Below are positions 1 through 9,900 of a DNA stretch of 64,000 bases, in pieces. Every line of letters begins with the position of its first letter. The stretch's first letter is position 1. The stretch comes from Ditylenchus dipsaci. Lineage: Eukaryota > Nematoda > Chromadorea > Rhabditida > Anguinidae. Under the pieces are notes generated by a model. The model was not told the origin of the DNA, did not search any database, and was given only the letters and a program-made list of their open reading frames with translations. The stretch covers positions 248,001 through 312,000 of the forward strand of contig SADC01001357.1 in NCBI GenBank assembly GCA_004194705.1. The letters run 5' to 3'. The position numbers and the translations under genes are program-made.

Positions 1-795
1 TATAAAATTCAAAAAATATCCAACGATGTCCAATTCCATGCACTCCCACCTAGGGCTGTCACCAAAATTTTCTTTATGTTTTAGAACTGACGTTTTTTGC
101 AATTTTAATTTACATCATCATTAACAACCTGATACTTTAAATGTAGCTCTGCTTCTTGGCGTCTTTTTCAGTATATGATTGCAAATGATCCTGTAAATTA
201 AAATTTGCGAAAAAAACCTCAGTTTTTTGGTCTTTTAGAGATGTCCACGTACCCTTTTAGGTTGAGTTACCTTAATCCCCCAAGGCAAAAATTCAAATTT
301 TTTTTTTCAAAAAGTGCTAAAAAGTGTCTTCCCACTAATTTTTTGTGTTTTTCACGTTCACAGTATTTAAAATGCCCCCAGGACACCATTTTCGCCATTT
401 TTGGGCCAGGGGGATTGTGTACTTTAGCCAAAATCCACACAGAAGTTGAATGATTAGGCAAAAAAAACTTGAATTGGCGTTGGACAATTCAAAACCGTGA
501 TGTTTTCAGATATTTTTCGAATTTTTTTCGAAAATCGAAATTTCAGCGATCCAGACCATGTACCATGAAAATTTCGATTTTCGAAAAAAATTCAAATAAT
601 TTCTGAAAACATCACTGTCAGACGTAAAAACGAAAAGTTACATGAGGTCATAATGATCAGATTGGCCACTTGATTGACAAAAAACTGACCATTGGGGTGC
701 AGAAGTATCCAAAATTAGCTTTTTAGGTGGTTTTTCGACTTTCTTTGACCTCGAACTCAAAATTTTGGTCTCTGTCCACCGCCAGGACTTTTTCT
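1..795. other. Intergenic repeat-rich stretch with a foldback
   Basis: No gene is seen. Positions 497-612 form an imperfect hairpin: the arm around 497-545 (TTTTCAGATATTTTTCGAA) is mirrored at about 566-612. Around 343-430 a stretch ending in GTGTACTTTAGCC resembles the ends of the foldback family seen at 20.4, 36.1 and 52.9 kb, so this is probably an old fragment of it. Confidence 0.4.
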
Positions 796-799
796 ACAC

Positions 800-1062
800 T
801 AACACGGGAAAGGCACGACCACCCAGTCACGCATCAGAGAATTTTATATACCAAAAGATAGCTCTCTTTGAGCTGATTGAGAAACAGTTGGCAAAATCTA
901 CAACGCGCTAAAAAACCGCGCCGAGATATTGACCTTGGAAAGTTAGAGTTTTTTGACCTACTACGTATTGCAGATTAGCACCTGTAACCAACAGGTACTT
1001 GTGGCGCAGTGGTATGTGTTTATGCTCTCTTTTTATGTCGAAGGTAAAATCCCAATCGGTGT
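800..1062 (+). repeat. SINE-like repeat, copy 1 (tRNA-related tail)
   Basis: A 260-bp sequence that recurs in inverse orientation at 2690-2935 with high similarity: the same ACACGGGAAAG head, CCAAAAGATAGCTCTC body and CTTGTGGCGCAGTGGTATG near its end. TGGCGCAGTGG matches the Pol III A box, and a degenerate B-box-like GGTAAAATCCC follows about 40 nt later, which suggests a tRNA-derived SINE. No target duplication could be defined. Confidence 0.5.
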
Positions 1063-1179
1063 AATTTTTTTTTTTTTTTAACTTTAATTATACTTCTTTA
1101 TCATGAGGCAGCAAGTGATCATTTTTTTATTGATAAATCTTATATAGTATTTGGTCGGGGGGGGGGGGATCCGTCCGTC

Positions 1180-1735
1180 ACACTTTTTATGAATTTATGG
1201 TGTTCAAGATTGATTTTTGGCTACTTTTTGCAATTTTATGTTCGATATTTTTTCGGAACCCTCAAGTTCAACATCTTAGCTTTCTTTTAAGCACAGACAC
1301 GTATAATTGAAGTTGCTTCTAAAAAAAATTTCCTTGCCCTCCAAACTAGAGATGGTTTATTTTAGCCTGGATTTGAGGTGGCATTTTGTGTTCAAGCCCA
1401 CTTTTCTGCTATGTTTAGTTAACTCATGTTCGTTATTTCACCGGAACCCTGAAGTTTAACATCTTGGCTTTCTTTTAAGCTCAAACACGTATGATTGAAG
1501 TTGCTTCTAAAAAAAATTTTCCTTGCCCTCCAAATTGGTGAAAGTCGATTTTGGCCTGGATTTAAGGTGGATTTTCGGGTTTAAACCCACTTTTTGGCCA
1601 GTTTTTGCCAATTAATGTCAGATATCTCTGCGGAACCTTCAAGTAAAACATCTTGGCATCCTTTTAAGCACAAACACGTATAATCGAAGTTGCTTCTAAA
1701 AAAATTTTTCCTTGCCCTCCAAATCGGAGATGGTG
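1180..1735. repeat. Three tandem copies of a ~188-bp unit
   Basis: The block GAAGTTGCTTCTAAAAAAA followed by CCTTGCCCTCCAAA occurs at about 1310, 1498 and 1687. The intervening sequence (CGGAACC, TTTTAAGCACA, GTTCAAGCCCAC) is also conserved, giving a period near 188 bp and three diverged copies. No coding potential is seen. Confidence 0.75.
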
Positions 1736-1741
1736 GATTTC

Positions 1742-2335
1742 AAGGGTAGGCGAGGATAAGCGAGGGTAGGCGAGGATAGGCGAGGGTAGGGGAGGATAGG
1801 CGAGGGTAGGCGAGGATAGGCGAGGGTAGGGGAGGATAGGCGAGGATGGGCGAGGATGGGCAAGGGTAGGCGAGGATAGGCGAGGATGGGCAAGGGTAGG
1901 CGAGGATGGGCGAGTGTAGGCGAGGATAGGCGAGGGTAGGGGAGAATAGGCGAGGATGGGCGAGGATGGGCAAGGGTAGGCGAGGATAGGCGAGGATGGG
2001 CAAGAGCAGGTGAGAATGGGCGAGAATGGGCGAGGGTAGGCGAGGATGGGCGAGGGTAGGCGAGGATAGGCGAGGGTAGGCGAGGAGAGGCGAGGATGGG
2101 CAAGGGTAGGCGAGGATGGGCGAGGGTAGGCGAGGATAGGCGAGGGAGGCGAGAATAGGCGAGGATGGGCAAGGGTAGACGAGGAGAGGCGAGGATGGGC
2201 AAGGGTAGGCGAGGATGGGCGAGGGTAGGCGAGGATAGGCGAGGGAGGCGAGAATAGGCGAGGATGGGCAAGGGTAGACGAGGATAGGCGAGAATGGGCA
2301 TGAGCAGGTGAGAATGGGCGAGGGTAGGCGAGGTA
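1742..2335. repeat. Purine-rich ~10-bp minisatellite
   Basis: About 60 copies of a 10-bp unit, mostly GGCGAGGATA, GGCGAGGGTA or GGCGAGGATG, interrupted by variants such as GGCAAGGGTA. Higher-order blocks of two to five units recur (for example near 1850, 1960, 2160 and 2215). It gives long open frames on the minus strand rich in Pro, Ser, Leu and Ala; these are repeat artefacts, not genes. Confidence 0.9.
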
Positions 2336-2689
2336 GAGTAGCTTAGTCAACAGGTAGGGTGGATGATCTACCCTAACCATTAACGCACTCGAAAGATAAA
2401 TCTACCCGAACTACTAATGTACATGAACAACTAATGTTCCCGAACAACATAGGCGCCGATAGGCGCCTGCAGACCCTAGTAACAAATATTCAGGCCAGAA
2501 ATCATAAAACTTGCGTGAAAAAATCACAAGTAAAGGGTTTTCTAGAAATGCGCCCGTAGCGAAAATTGTGTTTTTAACATTATATAGTGAAAAAACACTG
2601 TCTCCGACAAAAACTATCTTTAAAAACAGAATTTCGAAAAAACATACAAAAAACTTATGACTATTTCAAAAGGTAAATTAATATCAAAA

Positions 2690-2935
2690 ATTGCACCGAT
2701 TGGGGATTGTACCTTCGACATAAAGGAGAGCGTAAACCCATACCACTGCGCCACAAGTACCGATGTTAATCTAGCAGGTGCTAATCTGCAATACGTAGTA
2801 GGCACGTAGCAGATTTTGCTTTAGCGCGTAGTAGATTTTGCCAACTGTTTCTCATCAGCTCAAAGAGAGCTATCTTTTGGTATATAAAGTTCTCTGATAC
2901 GTCACGAGGTGGTCGTGTCTTTCCCGTGTAAGTAA
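2690..2935 (-). repeat. SINE-like repeat, copy 2
   Basis: Inverse copy of 800-1062. Read on the minus strand it begins ACACGGGAAAGACACGACC and ends with TGTGGCGCAGTGG and GGTACAATCCCC, a better B-box-like match than copy 1. The two copies face each other across the tandem repeats at 1180-2335. Confidence 0.5.
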
Positions 2936-3004
2936 ATCGACTATGCTCTACACGATGCAATATTTAGAATTCGCTGATTCGATTTTACAGTTCGAACAGT
3001 TTCC

Positions 3005-3128
3005 TTGTCAGAAGTGATTTTTGACAAAAATCGAGTTTTATTTTCCACAATTCTGCAACATCATAACAAGATTAATTTCAAATTATTTCTCCCACATCCG
3101 ACAGCTTGTGCAATGACATTAATTTTTC
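3005..3128 (+). mobile_element. Left fragment of an hAT-like element (family A), split by insertion
   Basis: Matches 18950-19081 of the intact family A element at 17981-19451 (shared AAAATCGAGTTTT, TTCCACAATT, GTGCAATGACATTAA). It breaks exactly where the next element is inserted and resumes at 5067. The left end of this copy upstream of 3005 is not recognisable. Confidence 0.7.
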
Positions 3129-3494
3129 CGGACACGGACAATTCGTCCTGACGGCCGATTCGTCCCTCACTCGTTAAAAGGGACAATTCGTCCTCACCCG
3201 ATAAAAAGGTACAATTCGTCCTCGATCAATAAAATGGGACAATCCGTCCTCTACCAATAAACAGGACAATTCGTCCTCACTCCTCAAAAAGGGACAATTC
3301 GTCCTCCCTTGGCATTGTTACCGCAAATGCACGATTAAGCAATTTTTTCAAATGTGCGAAATTTCAAACATTTAATTAGCTAAGTTCTCAATGGCCTCGA
3401 AAAAACCTGAAAAAGGAAGAAAGTTTGTTAACAACCGAATGTATCATATAGAAAAAGCTGTGAATAATCCAGTGCTACGAAAGAACCATTTTCA

Positions 3495-3650
3495 GTTGTT
3501 AGGATCAATCATTTATTTTAGTTAGGTCGGATCAATCGCCCCTTTTAATAGAATGGGATCAATCGTCCGTTTTTAACGGGATGGCATCAATAGACGCATG
3601 GGATCAATCGGCCAATGGGATCAATCGTCCGTGTATCAATCGTCCGTGGC
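3495..3650. repeat. GGGATCAATCGTCCG subterminal-type repeats
   Basis: Five or six copies of GGATCAATCG(T/C)CCG with variants lie inside element B, in the same style as that element's own end repeats. They may be the end of another nested element whose partner end I could not find. Confidence 0.45.
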
Positions 3651-3759
3651 AAGCACCAGTAACACATGCGAAACGGGCTCTGGGGCGAAATGTCCTGATC
3701 CATTCTCAGGATGTAGAGGTGGTGTAGAGGTTTTTGGTTTGAATCCACCTGGCTGCATA

Positions 3760-4186
3760 CAGTCGAACCTCCCGATAGTGTACACCCCAAAAGTTCGTTC
3801 CGCCTAGGGTCCGACACTTTTTTAGCCCCATTTTTTCAAATTTTTTTCCATTTCTGTTTTGACAGTCTGGTCGCAAAATATCGCAAGGATTCCGATTTTG
3901 CCGATCGTTTTTCATTTGTCTATATACTTTTCTCTAAAAAAGCAAAACCTCCCAATAGTGTACACCACTTTGAAAATAAGGTGTACACTATTGGGAGGTT
4001 TGCTTTTTTAGAGAAAAAATATATAGGCAAATGAAAAACGATCGCAAAATCGGAATCCTTGCGATATTTGCGACCAGACTGTCAAAAACAGAAATGGAAA
4101 AAATTTGAAAAAATGGGGCTAAAAAAAAGTGTCGGACCCTAGGCGGGAACGAACTTTTGGGGTGTACACTATCGGGAGTTCGACTG
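3760..4186. mobile_element. pogo/Tigger-like foldback MITE
   Basis: A 427-bp near-perfect hairpin with about 200-bp arms meeting near 3975. The ends are CAGTCGAACCTCCC and its complement, flanked on both sides by TA. CAGTNGAACCTC is typical of pogo/Tigger terminal repeats. It is nested inside element B. Confidence 0.75.
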
Positions 4187-5066
4187 TACCTCATTTCTAA
4201 CCCCATTTTTGTGTGAAACGTGGCACGTTTAACTCCATTTTAGGCCATCCAGATAGACATCCACCTGAGCAGGAGGTACCCCATGAGTCGGGGTTAGGGT
4301 GGATCAATTTTTGGGCCCTGGGTTGTTGTGGGTTAGACATAATCTAAAAATTTTGCGGAAAAATGCAAAAAATTATTAATTATATCATTAAAGTACAGAA
4401 AAAACCAGAATAAAAGTCTAATAAAAAAAGTTGCAGTGGTACCTTTGACTTTTGACTCAAAATTTTGGCCAATTTGCATTGGCCCAAATTGAATGGGCTC
4501 AATTTGAATTGGCCCGATTAGATTTTGGCCCGATTTGACTGGCCCCAATTTGAAATGGTACCTCCTAGGAGGAGGTAAGAGTTAAGGAGGTACCCATGGT
4601 ACCTCTTTAAAATAAGCCCTGGTTATCACTATCTAACACTTCTTAGGAAGCTAGTTAACACTATTCGTTATTAGTGCTTCTTTGGTAAACTATCTGGCTA
4701 GCATATTACACAATATCATCTCGCTATCATACCACACAATATTGTTACTTGTTTTGTTTATTTTATGTTTACCACACATAAATTGCTGATAAATGTTGAT
4801 TGATGAACTTACAGTTTGCGTCTCAGTAACCATTTTTTGGTAAAAGCGATCAAAGCAAGTCAAGCGAGTAGAGTGTGAGAAATATAATCGATGACGAATT
4901 GTCCCTTTTTACCAAGCGAGGACGAATTGTCCTTTTTGAGGAGTGAGGACGAATTGTCCCTGTTTATTGATCGAGGACGATTGTCCCTTTTTAACGAGGA
5001 GGACGAATTGTCCTTTTTAAACGAGTGAGGACGAATCGGCCGTCAGGACGAACTGTCACGTACCGT

Positions 5067-5455
5067 GATTTTTCGTCTAAAAATCAGTTCGCGTAACGTT
5101 AATTAGTCCTAAATTTAGATCGCCCGAAATTTAATTCGTACGAACTTGAGTCTAAAAATTGCTAGATTATTGGATTTCCGCGCACATTTTTATTCTGATT
5201 TTGTAGCTTTAATAAAAACCGAAATGGATCAAATTTCGTTTCTTTTGGCCAAAAAATCAGTTCCAATGTGTAACTAAATCGAGATTAGACACAATTAGGA
5301 TTTTTTAATGTTTTGGTGAACAAATAGACTTTTGAAAAAATATTGGTATTGGGGAATATATTGGGGTCCACAACTTTAAAATTTGGTTTTGGTATTGGGT
5401 ATAGAGAGGGCCAAAAAATATTGGTATTGGGCAAAGCAAATGCCCATATCTTCTT
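5067..5455 (+). mobile_element. Right fragment of hAT-like family A element
   Basis: Continues the family A sequence interrupted by element B. It aligns with 19074-19451, including TTCGTCTAAAAATCAGTTCG, AAATCGAGATTAGAC, the TATTGGTATTGGG repeats and a right end GCAAATGCCCAT. Confidence 0.7.
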
Positions 5456-5570
5456 TTAGGTATAGTTGTGTTAGAAACTAAGTTGAAAAATCCGTACAGA
5501 AGTTCAATGATTCAGAAACATTTTTGAATTGGCAAGGACAAATTTGCCTTAGGCAAGCATGCCCCTTTAA

Positions 5571-6616
5571 CCCTAAGACGGGCACTAGGGTCCAATGGAC
5601 CCTAATAATTTTGAGTGCTTTTGTTAGATCTATTAAAATGGTTTAAAAAAAATTCCCTTTCGGATCTAGGAAGTACTCAATCTCAGCTTCAAAACGTTTT
5701 CTTGGCTAAGTTAACATGCTGTAAAATGACTGAGATATAACCAACTTACTGTGGTGACAGCTCCTGGCACTTAGGGTCCATTGGGCCCTACTTATACAAT
5801 TAGATAAATTTTAAATGTATAGGTTTCAGCTTTGTTGCAAAAGTTGGATGAAGTTGCTGGAACTTTAATAAAAAATCGACGCTAGTAGCGAATAAATCCC
5901 CCCCCCAACGATTTTCACTTTTTTTTACTTTAGTAAAAAGTACCCAAATTTATGTCCCAGACCTCGGAAAATGTGCGCAAACTCTTCATTAGTCACAACT
6001 TCCGTACGCTGGCCTACCCCCAAGCCTAAGGGCTAAGCCTAAACTTGTTGTTTGCAAGGGTATTTACAGAAATTTTTAAAGGTCGGATGCTTGGGGGGGG
6101 TATTCGCTACTAGCGCCAAAAAATCTTATTTTGGCAAGCAGCTGTCATATAACCAATTAGAAATTACATAAAAGTGCTGCGTACAAACATTTTTCAAGCA
6201 TCCACCGCATACAGTCAGAGTTTTGCTATGGTTATAAGGCACAAATAACATCGATTCTTTATCTCAGACTTCATTTCTTTTTGAAAACTGATCACTTGGT
6301 CCAGGTAGGTCATTTGGAAGTAAGCCAAGTGTTTTCATCGCTGATTTGACACCCTTTTCAATGGCATGAAGGTGTTCCAGCCTCGCTTCCCCCTTCACAC
6401 AACAAATCAATAAATTCCGTAACCCATTACATTTTAAAAGAAAATTTATTTATAAAGAACCTGTTGGATCCTAAGTGCCCAGGAGTGACATTTCCTCCCC
6501 ATCACGCAACAAATCAATAAAATTCGTAACCAATTACATTAAAAAAAAATTATTTATAAAGGGCCCGTTGACCCTAAGTGCCCAGGGGTGACATTTTTTA
6601 AGTGCCCGTCCTAGGG
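5571..6616. mobile_element. piggyBac-like MITE
   Basis: Terminal inverted repeats CCCTAAGACGGGCACT and AGTGCCCGTCCTAGGG, each flanked by TTAA (5567-5570 and 6617-6620). CCCTA ends with TTAA duplication are the piggyBac signature. No transposase is seen. It contains the small MITE at 5878-6117. Its left TTAA also closes a sequence ending ATGCCCCT, the end of the TTAA family seen at 24.3-33.2 kb, so two TTAA families abut. Confidence 0.7.
5878..6117. mobile_element. 240-bp MITE, CGCTAGTAGCGAATA family, copy 1
   Basis: Ends CGCTAGTAGCGAATA plus a C-run, mirrored by a G-run plus TATTCGCTACTAGCG. The interior (AACTTCCGTACGCTGGCC, AGCCTAAGGGCTAAGCC) is almost identical to 56818-57058. Fragments of the family lie at 15975-16040 and 58262-58420. 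Confidence 0.75.
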
Positions 6617-6850
6617 TTAAGGAGGTATACTATCATATTTGCTCCGCTTATTTTTTTCATTGTAATGAGGTGCTATAGTGAGGTGCTATAGGTGCTATAG
6701 TGAACTGTTTATTTGATCTTGGTTCGAGACAAAGTCGAGACAAATCTCATCCTCCATTTTTGTCTGAGAAGAAGATTTTTGATTTTTCTAGTCTGATTTT
6801 TTCTTTTTTTTATTCAAGTGTGTGAAACGACGTCTATTATTATGCACCAA

Positions 6851-6856
6851 TTTATT
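6851..6856 (-). terminator. Poly(A) signal of the rab-37-like gene
   Basis: AATAAA on the minus strand, 47 nt past the TAG stop at 6903-6905, a sensible distance for 3' end formation. Confidence 0.55.
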
Positions 6857-6902
6857 ATTTGCTAAATAAAACAAACATTTCGAAATTCACAATTTACAAT
6901 CA

Positions 6903-9900
6903 CTAAGAGCAGCAGCTGGATGGTGTATAAGAGTTGAACCACTGACTACCGGCGGCCAGGTCAATCACATTTTCAGTGCCCTTTGTTCCGTTCGATGAGA
7001 TTATGAGTCTTCTAAACCAATATTATCGTAAGAATAAAAAATGGCGCTACTTGCTTATACAAATGAAATCATCTTTAAAAAAGGTAGAAAACTCAAGCTT
7101 AAAAATAAAGCGCCCTTTTCACGATATAAAGACGCCAGATTTACGACAAGAGACGCCATTTAGTCAATTTAACTTGACTTTGGAGGAGGTTGAGTATACC
7201 GTATTCACTCTATTAACTCCCCACCCTCTCATATCTCCCACCCCTCGTTTTTTACTAGGATTACAGAGTTAGGGCCATTTTTAATTAACAATTTCTTTTT
7301 TTTACAAAAAATAACTCCCCATGGGGAGTTAATAGAGTGAATATGGGAGCTAGTAGCGTCAAAAAACTTATGCATTACTTGGCCAAGTCAGAAAATGCAT
7401 CTTGCACATGCTGTCCTGTTTAGCACTTGTCTCAATGTAGGAAATGTTGTAGGTCTGAACTTTTGTATTTTTCAAAATTTTTATCTTAAATAATCTGAGA
7501 TGACTTGCCTGAGCCAGCTGCCTAGCTTCATCTGTTTTAACTTTTCTTTGAGCACTTAAGTCAATTTTATTGCCGACTAGGGTGATTTGCACATTATCTT
7601 TGGCGTATTCCTTGAAAATTATTGCAATTTTATTTTCATTCAATCTTTCAAATGTTGAGAATACTTACCCTGACTTGAGCTAACCAATTCTAAAACTGTT
7701 CAACTTTAGCCTTTTTACAAGTATTTTCTGAACAAGAAGTAAATACAGAGTGTAACGAATTTTACTAACACTTTTAAAAGAGAAGTTTTGTAATTTTGTC
7801 CTTCATCAGACCTCTCGGAAAATGGGAAATTTAGTGTTTGGGCTCAAACGAAAGCCTGCGATCTGCTGAGTACGATAACATCAAATTTGGCCACCGTTTG
7901 CTGAAAATTCGCTAAGCTCTCGGTCCGTGACATATAAACTCCGCGCCAAAACATCGCCGCGGCCAAAACACCGCCGGCCATAACATCGCCGAGACAATCG
8001 ACGCCAATCAGGTTCCAAGCTATGATTAAAGTAATCAAGTGCTTCAAAACTTCTAAAATTCGTAACTAAGTAAATTTTCAGCTGAGATGTTTCAGTGAAA
8101 ATTCTCGGGAATTAAAATTTTTCAGTCCGAACCAACCAACCAAGAGGTCGTTCACTTGGAGAATTTTTTTTCACTTTTTTGAAGTTTCGAAATCTGTTTT
8201 CTGGACTAATTCCGGCATGCTGGAGATTGTTTGGTAGTGGTTTAATGCCGTTTGTGGGGTATTTTTTGAGTATTAGGATATTATAGATTTTACGAAAACT
8301 CGATTTTATCAAAACTCAAGAAATTTCCCACAAAACGGCGTTTTAACATTATAAAAGCATCTTCAGAACCATATCCATCATTCAGAACCATATCCAGAGT
8401 GACATAACCAAGTGGTCGTCCACTTGGACCGAAAATTTGTTTTTACGTTTTCGAGCTCTAAAACAATTTTACTGCACTAATTCGAGCATGCTGATGATGG
8501 TCTAACAGGGGTAAAATCACATTTTATCAAAAAATTTTTGAATTATTGTGAGTTCTTGACTTTGATTAATCAAGAACTCACAATAATTCAAAACTTTTCG
8601 ATAAAACGTGATTTTACCCCTGTTAGACCATCTCCAGCAGGCTCGAATTAGTGCAGAAAAATTGTTTCAGATCCCGAAAAACGTAAAAACAAATTTTTGA
8701 TCCAATTGGACCACCACTTAGTTTGGTTTGTCACTCTAGATGGAGTTCTGAGCGATTCTAAGGGGTGATTTAGAGAATTCGAATCCACCTCGGCGCATAC
8801 CTTATTTTTCCATAATTTTAGATACAAAAAGACAAGCGTTCGACTTTTCAAGTCATTTGGGTGAATATAGCCCTACTCTGGAGTTACCTAGATATCAACT
8901 TGTCCAGGTAGTAGCCACCATAGGTTTGGGGTCGGAAAGTAAAATCGTACTTTTAGTCTCAACAAGCCCAATTCTTCACAAATTTTTCAGTGTGGTAAAT
9001 AGATTTCTTATTAAAATTAACTTTTTATTTTTAGGCCATCTAGGTGCACATCCACCTGGCCAGGTGGTACCTTGAAGTTGGAGTGTGTAAAATCGCAATT
9101 TCGGACTTAACAAACCCAATTCCTAATTCAATTTTAAGTTAGAAAAAATGGCTGATGTTTTATTTTAAGAAACTTTGATTTTTCAGGTCATCCAGGTGGA
9201 TATCCACCTGACCAGGAGGCACCTACCCTAGGTATTGTTGTTGGGGCAGGTAAAATCGCAGTGTTGTTCCTAACAAACTCAATTTCTTACACAATTTCAA
9301 ATTAGAAAAAGGGGTATTTTCTTTTTATTTATTTTTTTCAGGTTTGGGATAGGTTTCGGGGTATTTGGGTGGTTCGGGATGGTTTGAGATGGTTATAGTT
9401 GGTTTGGACACAATGCTATGACCGGCGATGTTTTGAGGGGCATGTTTGATAGGCCGTTTTTCGAAAATCTGTTTTCACAGATCGACTCAGCACGCTCTAA
9501 CAATTTTTTCAAACATATAATGTGAAAAACACGAATTTTCGCTTGGTCCTCCCTGTGGTTTCGACCTTGCTCATCCAGGGGGCGTCGAGAGACCAGGACT
9601 TAAACCCAGAAGGACTAAGCTACAGCCGTGTTTTTTACAATATATGTCAAAAAAATTCTTAAAACGAGCTGGGTCGATCTGTGAAAACAGGTTCTTTGAA
9701 AAGCGGCCTAGAAAAAAGCTAATGTGTTTTAAAAGTGTTAGGAAAATTTGTTACAGCCTGTATAGCTGTTTATTTGACTAATGGAGGTCGTGCTGTCACG
9801 GTCTTATTCAAGAATGACATTCGTTAGCGGTTGCGAGTCGAAAGACAGGTGCAGTCTCGCGGTCTTTGCGGTCGACATTTTTATAACAAAATATTGTGGT

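Larger units (their letters stand above)
3129..5066. mobile_element. hAT-like element B inserted in family A
   Basis: About 1.94 kb with inverted ends that share TTCGTCCTGACGGCCGATTC. Just inside each end is an array of the 14-mer GGACAATTCGTCCT or its complement (3140-3310 and 4890-5060). It is flanked by AATTTTTC and GATTTTTC, a near-perfect 8-bp duplication. The empty site AATTTTTC is preserved at 19074-19081 in the intact family A copy. No transposase is seen, so it is non-autonomous. Confidence 0.75.

Noticed and set aside
1664..2380. Long minus-strand open frames rich in Pro, Ser, Leu and Ala
   Set aside because: They are the translation of the 10-bp minisatellite in several frames and have no other protein-like content.
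6976..7272. 98-residue plus-strand open frame
   Set aside because: It overlaps the last rab-37 exon on the other strand and a MITE, with no family resemblance.
7012..7407. A missing rab-37 exon between ETSAK and the C-terminal tail
   Set aside because: Once one base is restored near 7415, the existing exon continues as HVQDAFSDLAK and joins the last exon in phase, so no extra exon is needed.
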